Below are positions 34,761 through 43,599 of a stretch of 64,000 nucleotides of DNA, in pieces. The translations under genes were made by a program, and so were the position numbers. The notes below the pieces were generated by a model. It saw nothing but the letters and a program-made list of their open reading frames with translations. It was not told where the DNA came from and ran no database searches. Position 1 is the first letter of the stretch. The number at the start of each line of letters is the position of its first letter. Source of the stretch: Phascolarctos cinereus (lineage: Eukaryota; Chordata; Mammalia; Diprotodontia; Phascolarctidae); assembly GCF_002099425.1 (NCBI RefSeq), contig NW_018344024.1, positions 3,361,001-3,425,000 of the forward strand, written 5' to 3'.

Positions 34761-37667
34761 GGCCAAGATGGCAGAGTGAAAGCAGTGACTTGCTTGAGCT
34801 CTCCCCCAAACCCCTCCAAATACTCATACAAAATGGCTCTAAACAAATTCTGAAGCAGCAGAACCCATAAAAAGACTGAAACAAATTTCCAGCCCAAGAC
34901 AACCTGGATGATTGATCAGAAAGGTGTATCACTCAGGGCTGGGAGTGGAGCACAGCATGGCATGGGCGTGAACCTGGGGCAGGCCTCAGAGGACTGAATC
35001 ATTGGCAGCTGTGAAGGTTTCCAGAGTCCTACATCCACCAATGACAGACAACTTAGAAGGTCAGTGGGAAAAGTCTGTTTCTCTCGGTGCTGAGAGAGGA
35101 AGGCAGGGTGTCAGCTCAATTCCCTAAAAGCATGGCCCTGGAGGGGGGGCAGCTGCTTACCCTCTGGCCCATAGACTCAGGGGGAATCCAGTGGCTGATC
35201 AGAGAGGGATTGCAGGGATCTCTTTGCCAGTGCTGAGGCAAGAATATCATGCTTTGACCATGTTTGGATCTGGGTCACAGTTCTGGGTGGTGGTGCTAGG
35301 GTGAGGAGGAATGCTGGCATGGTGCAGCTTATACTGCCAGTGGAGAAGAAATCTTCCTCACAGTTACAGGGCAGAAAGGAATACTTGTGGTCACAGGCCA
35401 GGAAAGGAGTAGACACCTCGCCCCTTGTCATATCACCTTGCAAGAACTGAAAACTTACAGGTACCTACAAGTATCTCTGAAAACAGCTATACAAACCCCT
35501 GAAGTTTGGGACAGTACATTCTCCACATTGGAAGCAGATTTGTACCTTAACAAAGAGTTTAAAACTCAAGTAATTGGCTGGGATCACAAGCAAGCAGCAC
35601 AAAAAGAGTCAAACTATATTATCTTACTTTGGTGACAAAGAAGATCAAAATATACAACCAGAAGAAGACAACAAAGTCAAAGCTCCTACATTCAAAGCCT
35701 CCAAGAAAAATATCAATCAGTCCCAGGCCTTGGAAGAGCCCAAAAGGGATTTTGAGTAGCAAGTAAGGGAAGTAGAGGAAAAACTGGGAAGAGAAATGAG
35801 AGTGATGCAAGAAAATCGTGAAAAACAAGTCAACAGCTTGCTAAAGGAGACCAAAAAAATGCTGAAGAATATAACAACTTAAAAAACAGCCTTACCCAAA
35901 TGGCTACAGAGGTCCAAAAAGATAATGAGGAAAAAAATGCCCTAAAAAGAAAAACTGGCCAAATGGAAAAGGAAGTCCAAAAGATTACTAAAGAAAATAC
36001 TTCCTTAAAAATTATATAGTAGAGCAATTGGAAGACAGTGACTTTATGAGAAGTGAAGACACTGTAAAACAAATCCAAAAGAATGAAAAATTAGAAAACA
36101 ATGTGAAATATCTCATGGGAAAAACAACTGACCTGGAAAATAGATCCAGGAGAGAGAATCTAAAAATTATTGGACTATTTGAAAGCCATGATCAAAGAAA
36201 GAGCCTAGATGTCATCTTTCAAGATATTATCAAGGAAAACTGCCCTGATATTTTAGAACCAGAGGGCAAAATAGAAATTGAAAGAATCCACAGATCTCCT
36301 CCTGAAAGAGATCCCCAAAGGAAAACTCCTAGGAATATTGTAGCCAAATTCCAGAGTTCACAGGTCAAGGAGAAAATATTACAAGCTGCCAGAAAGAAAC
36401 AATTTAAGTACTGTGGAAAAACAATCAGGATAAAACAAGATTTGGCAGCTTCTACATTAAAGGACCCCAGGGCATGGAATATAATATTCCAGAGGGCAAA
36501 GGAGATAGGATTACAACCAAATATCACTTACCAAGCAAAACTGAGATAATCCTTTAGGGGAAAAAATGGTCATTCAGTGAAATAGAGGACTTTCAAGCAT
36601 TCCTGATGAAAAGACCAGAGCTGAATAGAAAATTTGACTTTCAAATACAGGACTCCAGTGGAACACGAAGAGGCAAACAAGAAAGAGAAATCATAAGAGA
36701 CTTATGAAGATTGAACTGTTTACATTCCTTCATGGAAAGATAATATTTATAACTCATGAGACCTTTGTCAGTATTAGGGTAGTTGGAGGAAAAAAATTAT
36801 ATGTATGTATATATAGACAGAGAGATTGAGGGCACAGGGTGAGTTGAAGATTAAGGGATCTTATCTGGAGAATGAAATTAAGGGATGAGGGAGGATTATA
36901 CTCAGAGAAGAAGAAAGGAAGAGGTAGAATGGGGTAAATTATCTCAGAAAAGAAAACAGAAAAGTCTGTTACAGTGGAGGGGAAACTGGGGAAGGTAAGA
37001 GAGAATGGGTGAATCTTATTCTCATTGGATTTGGCTTAAGGAGGGAATAACATACACATTCAATTGGGTATGGAAATCTGTCTTACCCTACAGGAAAATA
37101 GGGAGAGAAGGGGACAAGTGAGCAGGGGGATGATAGAGAGGAGGGCAGATTGGGAAAGGAGGTAATCAGAAGTAAATACTTCTGAGGAGGGACATGGTCA
37201 AAAGAAAGAAAAGAATAAGTGGGATGGCAGGATAGGATTAAGGGAAATAAGGTTAGTTTTTCACAACATGTGTACTATGGAAATGTTTTCCATAACTGCA
37301 TATGTACAACCTATATGGAGTTGCTTGCCTTTTCAATGAGGGTGGCTGGGGAGGGAGGAAGAAAGAAAATCTGAAACCTAAAGTTTTAAAAACACATGTT
37401 TAAAAAAGCTGTTTTCACATGCTACTGGGAAATAAGAAATACAGGAAATGGGGTACAGAAGTCTATCCTGCCCTACAGGAAAATAGAAGGGGAAGGGGAT
37501 AAGAGAAGGGGGGGGAGAGATAGAAGAAAGGACAGAATAGGGAAAGGGATATTCAGAATGCATCTATCTTGGGGTGGGAGGAGGTGTGAAATGGGGTGAA
37601 AATTTGGAACTCAAAAACTTGTGGAAATGAATGTGAAAATTAAAAATAAATAAATTTATATTTAAAA
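34761..37667 (+). mobile_element. HAL1 (half-L1) non-autonomous LINE, copy 2, full length
   Basis: Flanked by an identical GAAGTCATGATGTG, extending to 17 bp if the preceding A residues count (34,744-34,760 and 37,668-37,684). This shows L1-type target-primed insertion of the whole unit. Parts: 5' UTR (from GGCCAAGATGGCAGAGTG), ORF1 (35.58-36.71 kb), L1 spacer (36.71-37.257 kb), then L1 3' UTR sequence (TTTTTCACAACATG). ORF2 is absent. Beyond the point where copy 1 has its A-run (about 37.40 kb), this copy continues with a second, shortened spacer-to-3'-end module (37.42-37.66 kb) ending ATTAAAAATAAATAAATTT and an A-run. Confidence 0.92.
35583..36706 (+). pseudogene. HAL1 ORF1 (ORF1p-like RNA-binding protein), broken
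   Basis: The start codon seen in copy 1 is altered here (ATCACAAGC in place of ATGAGC). The N-terminal piece reads SKQHKKSQTILSYFGDKED and breaks at TAG near 35,757. The 173-codon piece 36,028-36,549 contains the end of the coiled coil, the RRM region (RRENLKIIGLFESHD) and the C-terminal domain (QAARKKQFKYCGKTIRI, LAASTLKDPRAWNIIF, LQPNITYQAKL). The last part aligns with the human ORF1p region around 'LSAETLQARREWGPIF' and 'QPRISYPAKLS'. One shift near 36,547 precedes the tail. Confidence 0.88.
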
Positions 37668-37795
37668 AAAGAAGTCATGATGTGAGTAGGGAACTTGAAG
37701 GAGGGTCCAATTTCTATAGTCAGAATGGGGGGAAAGATAGAGGTGCTGGGAAATATTTTAAAAAACAGCTCTGAAAATATATATATAGATATGTA

Positions 37796-37888
37796 TGCTT
37801 TTAAGTTTAATCTTCACTATTAACATATTCTTCATCACTTTCTTAAGTCTAGACTTTAAAAAGCAGCAAATCAAGCCTTGATTTGCTT
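37796..37888 (+). repeat. About 90 bp repeat, copy 1 (partner at 41,160)
   Basis: 'ttaagtttaatcttcactat', 'attcttcatcactttcttaa', 'tctaga' and 'aatcaagccttgattt' recur at 41,160-41,252 in the same direction, with most bases unchanged. Family unknown. Confidence 0.6.
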
Positions 37889-37894
37889 GATTTA

Positions 37895-38268
37895 CAGTAA
37901 TAGTAACAGTGTGTGATGATCAACTATGATAGACTTAGCTCTTCTCAGCAATACAATGATCCAAGACAATTCCACAAAACTCATGATAGAAAATTCTAGC
38001 CACATCACAGGAAAGAACTATGGAGTCTGAATGCAGATAAAAGTATAGCATTTTCACTTTTTTTCTTTCTCAAGTTTTTTTCCCCCTTTTGTTCTGTTTT
38101 TCCTTTCACAACATGACTAATGTGGAAACATGTTTAATATGATTGATTGTACCTGTATAACCTATATCAGATTGCCTGTAATCTTGAGGAGGAGGAAAGG
38201 AGGGAGAAAATATTTGGAAACCAAAATTTTATAAAGTGAACATTAAAAAATTAATTAAAATGAAAAAA
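37895..38268 (+). mobile_element. 5'-truncated L1 3' end
   Basis: 'gtgatgatcaactatgatag', 'caatgatccaagacaattcc', 'ggaaagaactatggagtctg', 'cacaacatgactaatgtgg', ending in an A-rich tail. It is a well preserved copy of the L1 3' UTR and serves as the reference for recognising the HAL1 junction. Confidence 0.9.
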
Positions 38269-38324
38269 GAAGAAAAAGATATTAAAAAAAGAAAAAGTGC
38301 CTGTAATTTCTTAGAGTCACACAG

Positions 38325-39132
38325 CAAAGTAGAATTTGAAAGAATCCACCATGCTTGTCCTGAAAGAAATCCCAAACTGAAAAGTCAGAGATATTATAAC
38401 CAAAATCCAGAGTTTCCAGATCAAGGGAAAAAAAATACTGCAAGCATCCAGAAAGAAAGAATTCAAATTATGTGGATCCATACCCAGTATCATACACAAT
38501 TGAGAAGCTACCATTGTAACAAAGCAGAGGGCTTGGAATATGATATTCTGGAAAGTGAATGAGCTAGGAATACCACCAAGAATAGCTTACCCCTCAAAAC
38601 TGCGTAAAATCTGAAAGGGTAGATAAATGGATCTTTAATGAAATAGAGAACTTCCAAGTATTCCTTGTAATAAGTGTAGAGGTGATTAGAAAATGTGACA
38701 TTCAAAAATAAGACTCAAGAGAATCTGGAAAAGGCAAATATGAGTGAGAAACCATAAGGGATTTGAAAAAAAATTAAGCTGTTATATTCCCAAGTATGAG
38801 ATTGATACATGTAACCCCTAAGAACTTTACCATGATTAGTACACTTAAAAAGGGTCCACTAAGAGGGCATGCATGTGTATCTGTTGGGATGATCCCAAAA
38901 GAAGAATGGAAAGTTTGATAAGAAGAGATGCACTGGGATAAGGGGAAAGAGAAAGGGAAAATGGGGAAAATTATTTCACATAAAGAGGCACACAAGGAGG
39001 AGAGGTTTTTTTTGTTGTTTGTTTGTTGTTTGTTGTCTGTTTTGTTTCTTTTTGTTTTTACAGTGGAGGGGAAGTGAGGGAGAACAGGCAATGCTTAAAA
39101 CTCATCTCATCTGCAGGAGGGAAGAGTATAAC

Positions 39133-39182
<50 letters not shown>

Positions 39183-40412
39183 TGGGTATAGAAATTATTC
39201 TTACACAACCCAGAAATTGGAAGGGAATGGTTAAGGGAAAGGGGGATTGTAATGATGAGAGGGAGGGTAGATTAAGGGAGACAATGGTCAGAATTAAAAC
39301 AGACTTTTGAGGAGGGGACAAAATAAAAAGATAAGGATAAATAGAAGAGAATAGGATAGAGGGAAAGACATAGTTAGCAATCATAAATGAATGTGAAAAT
39401 GATGAACTCACCCATAAAATGGAAATGGGTAGCAGAACGGTTAAGAAATGAGAATCCAACAATATATTGTTCATAAGAAACACAATTGGAATAAAGAGAC
39501 ACTCACAGAGTTAAAGTAAGAGGCTGGAGCAGAATCTATTATCCTTTGGCTAATATAAAAAAGGCAAACATGATCTCAGGCAAAGCAAAAGCAAAAATGG
39601 ATAATTAAAAGAGAAAAAAACAGATTAATTGCATTTTGCTGAAAGGTATCATAGACAATGAAGCAATATCTATACTGAACATATATTCACCAGATGTCAT
39701 AGCATCAAAATTTTTGAAGGAAAAGATAAATGAATTACAGGAAAAAAAATAGACAATAAAACCATACTGGTGAGGGACCTCAAAATATCCCTCTTCAACC
39801 TAGATAAATCTCACCATAAAATAAAGAAGAAATAAGTTCAGGAGATGAATAGAATTCTAGAAAAGTTAGACATGATAGACCTCTGGAGGATATTGATGCT
39901 AATGGAAGAGAATATACCTTTTTTTCAGTTGTGAAAGAAACCTCCTCAAAATTTGACCATCCTTTAGGACACAAAACCCTCACAAACAAATTCAGAAAAA
40001 CAGAAATATGAAATGCACCTCTTCTGCTTGTAACACAATTAAAATTACATTCATTAAAAAGCCTTTTTGAAGCATAAATTAAAATTCAATTGGATTGTTA
40101 AAAATCTAATCCTAAAGAATAATTGACTCAGAGCAAATTATAGAAATAATCAATAATCCCGTTATACGTAATGACAGCAATAAGACTACACAGTCATATT
40201 TTGGGGATGCATCCAAAGCAGTACTTAAAAGAATAAAGTGCATCAAAGAAGAGAGAAAGAGCAGATCAAGGAATTAGCACAACCAAAAAAAAAAACCCTA
40301 TAAAATCAGTGAACTGAAAATTTCCAATTAAACACCAAAGTAGAAACCTTAAATATCAAAGAAAAGACTAATAAAATTGAAAGTAAACAGGATAGTTACT
40401 TCTTGAGAGAGA
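38325..40412 (+). mobile_element. L1 fragment: ORF1 end, spacer, ORF2 start
   Basis: It starts inside ORF1 near 'gtagaatttgaaagaatcca', passes the ORF1 C-terminus (38.45-38.72 kb) and the spacer (38.76-39.38 kb, split by a (CA)n array). ORF2 follows from 39.38 kb (NVNGMNSPIKWKW-like; the 'gagggacctcaaaatatccc' block stands at the GDFN site near 39.77 kb) and ends about 40.41 kb, before the reverse transcriptase. The copy is truncated at both ends. Confidence 0.8.
39136..39180. repeat. (CA)n microsatellite in the L1 spacer
   Basis: About 23 CA units. The long frames on both strands through it are artefacts. Confidence 0.97.
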
Positions 40413-40890
40413 GGTAACACACACAAGGTACAAAAAGTACAAAAACATTTTTACTATTGTCATAGTAAGAATGCATTTTTTTTGGACTATGAGTATTTGC
40501 TGTATACTCGTTTGATTGTTTGCTTTTTGTTTTATTTTGTTTTTGTTTTTTGGCTTCTCTCTGATTCATCCATTCTTCTTACTTTCATATAACAAGGGGA
40601 TTAGGGTGGGGAGATTGGTAATAATCATGTCAAATAAAAGACACCCACTGTAACAGGGCTTTTTCCTTTTTTTTTATTTCACAGAAGATAATAGTAGGAA
40701 GTGTAAAAGAAAATAAAGATAATAAGGGTACTTTTGAAACTACATGTAGAATTTGTCACTTTAAAAAAAGCAAGCAAGATAAAATGATGTCTCAGGGTTT
40801 TATATATAATCACCTTGATGGTGTGCTCTGTGTCTGAGAATGTTCTTTTTTTTAGTGTTTAAGTTTAGAATAAAAAGAAATAAAAAAGAT
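40413..40890 (+). other. Unassigned segment resembling a retroelement 3' end
   Basis: T-rich stretches, then 'gattagggtggggagattgg', 'agaagataatagtaggaagt' and 'ttgatggtgtgctctgtgtc', ending GTTTAGAATAAAAAGAAATAAAAAAG. The A-rich terminus suggests a retrotransposed end, but I do not know the family. Confidence 0.3.
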
Positions 40891-40894
40891 TTCA

Positions 40895-41790
40895 AAATGG
40901 CTCATAGCTGGTCAGACGTTCTTTTCCATGAATATAGACACTGAGATTATGAAGGTGCCATTCTTTAAAAAGGCAAAAGGTATTGTGGCTCCCTGGACTT
41001 TGGTAGCTACACAAGACTATCTCTGCATGGCACCAGAGCCTCAAAAGTGTCCACTAGCTGAGGTGGGGCAGCTGAGGTCTAGTGTATGACTTTTAACAAC
41101 CTGCTGGGTATGCGGATGGAGACAGAAAAAAAAATAATAAAACTTGCATTCATGACATAATGTTTAAGTTTAATCTTCATTATTTACATTTTCTTCACCA
41201 TTTTCTTAACTCTAGACAATCAACAAAACAAATCAAACCCTGATTTTTAGCTTTCGTCCATTTCAGATTTATAAATAATCACATAGAAAATTTAACAATT
41301 AGAACTGGCAAGCAGGTTTGAGCTGGATCTAGAATACTCCTGCATTAGGACAGAGCCATGCCCTCCTCCATGAAAGGTGACAGCTGCCTGGAAATGAGAT
41401 TCATTTCCTGGGCAAGTACATAAACTATCTTTTACTTGGTGGTTCAATAATTTCTCAAGCCTTTTTCTTGACTTTAGATTTGATATTAGATTTGGCCTCT
41501 GCTCACCTCTGGCAGATGAGAGGGATGGATGGCTGCCCTGAATTTCTGTAGCTTGATCTAGGGGCCTGTTAAATTTTCAATGCTTCCAAAGTGGAATGAT
41601 CTTGGGAGAGGTCTGGTCACTACCTTCCTGGTCTGCACTCTGGTCCTTATATAGATAGTGCCCCTGCTTCCTCAGGATTACAAGTGCTACTCTCTTCTCT
41701 GCCCTAGAACCACAACCAAGAAGTGAGTAATAGGCTATGGAACTGCCAAATGGCACCTGATCCTCCATCCAGTGCTAGCACATCGGTCCC
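40895..41790 (-). mobile_element. Probable minus-strand L1/HAL1-type 5' region
   Basis: Reading from 41,790 down, 'gcagagaagagagtagcact' and 'gaccagagtgcagaccagga' line up in order with the HAL1 5' UTR at 17.46-17.52 kb ('gacagaaaggagtgcttgtg', 'gaccagagcacaggccagga'). 'aaagtcaagaaaaaggcttg' resembles the ORF1 start region. The last 300 nt (40.9-41.2 kb) are unassigned. The 90 bp repeat (copy 2) lies at 41,160-41,252. Confidence 0.4.
41160..41252 (+). repeat. About 90 bp repeat, copy 2 (partner at 37,796)
   Basis: Same block order as the first copy: 'ttaagtttaatcttcattat', 'attttcttcaccattttctt', 'ctctaga', 'caaatcaaaccctgattt'. Confidence 0.6.
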
Positions 41791-41801
41791 CAGAGTCTTT
41801 C

Positions 41802-41811
41802 CTTCCTTCCT

Positions 41812-41872
<61 letters not shown>

Positions 41873-41925
41873 TTTCTTTTTCTTTCTTTCTTTTTTTCTT
41901 TCTTTTTTTCTTTCTTGTGAAATAT
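41802..41925. repeat. (TTTC)n microsatellite
   Basis: About 30 units, becoming impure at the right end. The frames read SFFLSFFL on plus and KERKKERK on minus. Confidence 0.97.
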
Positions 41926-42061
41926 TTAAATAAACAAATGAATGAATAAAACAAATGTATAAAATACAATATAACATAGATAATGTTAATATGTGGTTTC
42001 CTTAGTCAATATGTGGTCCAAAAAGATCTTTATATATGTTTTTTGAACTTGACAGCACTGC

Positions 42062-42205
42062 TCTGGTCTACCCATGCTCTCCCCTCATGAGTAGAATGGA
42101 AAACTGAGTCCAGAGGGCTTTCCCAAGACCACACAAAGAGTCAGTATCTCTGGTAAGATTAGGACCAAGATGTCTGACTTCTGTCTCTAAAATTCTTTGA
42201 AAATA
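42062..42205 (-). mobile_element. MIR SINE
   Basis: 'gtagaatggaaaactgagtc', 'ctttcccaagaccacacaaa', 'aggaccaagatgtctgactt' follow minus-strand MIR order. Confidence 0.6.
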
Positions 42206-42399
42206 GTAATGATTCACCCAAAGACACACATTCCATCAGTGGAATTACCACATCCAGCCCTAACCTAGAGCCAACAAAATTGTTTCTCAGCCCCTATCCT
42301 CTGGTGCTTCTTCCTCCAGCTCCCACCCTGGTATCTCAGTCTTCAATTGATGAGCATTAACCCCATCTGGTTCTTTTTTTTTTAATTGTTGATTATTTT

Positions 42400-42673
42400 C
42401 TCTAACTTATTTTTTTCATACATCCAGGTTCCCTGAAGCCTGTTTTGCCTGAGTGCCCAAGCTGAACTGTGTTTCTCTCCAAGCTCAGCACAATAGACCT
42501 TTCCAATCAACCATTCAGGTTGTCTTGGGCTGTAAATTAGTTTCACTCTGTGTTTTTGTGGGTTCTGTTGCTTTAGAATTTGTTTACAGCCATTTTTACA
42601 GGTATTTGGAGGGGTTTAGGGGAGAGCTCAAGCAAGTCACTGCTTTTACTCTACCATTTTGATTCTGCCCCCA
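42400..42673 (-). mobile_element. HAL1/L1 5' end only
   Basis: On the minus strand, starting near 42,660: CAAAATGGTAGAGTAAAAGCAG, 'tgacttgcttgagctctccc', 'aggtctattgtgctgagctt'. This is the first 270 nt of the HAL1 5' UTR (compare 16.84-17.1 kb). The rest of the element is missing. Confidence 0.8.
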
Positions 42674-42679
42674 CCCCCA

Positions 42680-43598
42680 AATTCTAATTTTTCAATCTTA
42701 TATAAATCTTCTTTAAGATTTAGGATCTCCTTTTCCAGGTGGTTGACTTTCTTTTCGTAATCTTCTTGTTTTCCTTGGATTGTTCTAACTAAAAAAATTT
42801 CTCAATCTCTCTCATTTGATTTTTAATGCCTTTTTAAAGTTCTATGAATTATTTTTGTGCAGGTGGCCATTTAGCATTACTCTTTGGGGTAAGAGAGGCT
42901 TTTTTTTTTTGCTTCAGTATACTCCTCTGAAGATGAAATCTGGTCTTCTCTATTCCCATAGTAACTTTCTCTTTTTCCTGCTAATTTTTTTTAATTTTTA
43001 GCACCTTATTATTATAATCACCTCTACTCCTGGGGTATGCAGGATGGTGCCTTTAGCCTCAGATGCTCCTTCATTTCTACCCTCTAGCCTGGAAATGAAA
43101 CCAAGAACTCTGCCCTCCTGTAAGTGCCTATGGGCAGTGGCATCCCCACAACACTGCTTTTGCAATGTGCCTGCTTCTTCCTCACCAAGGACCACCTTTC
43201 TGCAGCACAGCTGGACCTCTTGTCTTTAGTCAGCAGAGGTTCCCCAATTCTTCCCCTACTCAGGCTCCCAACTCCCTACAGTGTATGGAAGGTGAACATT
43301 CCTGTGGATGGAACTGAGGCTTCCTCTCAACCCAGAAAGTCCCAGGACTCACCACTTGCTTTTTCAACAGAACTAGCCTGGATGTGTTTACATTTCACAA
43401 GTATCAAACCTCATTCCTGGTATTTTATTCTTCACATCTTCTCAGGTTCTCCCCAGAAGACCACTCTTCAGCCTCAATTCTTATTTATTTTTGCTGCTCT
43501 ACATTTGCCCTGAGGTGCTATTTTGTCTTTTTTTTGGGAAATCTGGAGAGCTTGAAATTTTCTGACCTACTCCACCATCTTCCCAGAATCCTCTATAG
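42680..43598 (-). mobile_element. L1 family B 5' UTR and ORF1 start
   Basis: On the minus strand it starts GATTCTGGGAAGATGGTGGAG near 43,590, a typical L1 5' end. A GC-richer 5' UTR runs to about 43.0 kb, then an ORF1-like start ('gaaagttactatgggaatag') and a coiled-coil coding stretch ('ccacctggaaaaggagatcc'). It breaks off at 42,680 against the HAL1 5' end. The 129-codon plus-strand frame 43,124-43,513 is antisense to the 5' UTR. Confidence 0.7.
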
Positions 43599-43599
43599 A

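Larger units (their letters stand above)
34505..37765 (-). mobile_element. Diverged L2-like fragment that hosts the HAL1 copy
   Basis: 34.51-34.76 kb and 37.69-37.76 kb together resemble a minus-strand L2 ('ttcttgtccttaagtagttt', 'aacttgaaggagggtccaat'). The HAL1 insertion splits it. The match is weak. Confidence 0.4.

Noticed and set aside
39058-39483. 141-codon minus-strand frame
   Set aside because: Antisense to the L1 spacer and crossing a (CA)n array (VCVCVC).
41735-41977. Lys/Glu/Arg-rich 80-codon minus-strand frame resembling a nuclear protein
   Set aside because: Translation of the (TTTC)n array.
43124-43513. 129-codon plus-strand frame rich in Ser/Pro
   Set aside because: Antisense to the 5' UTR of the minus-strand L1 family B.
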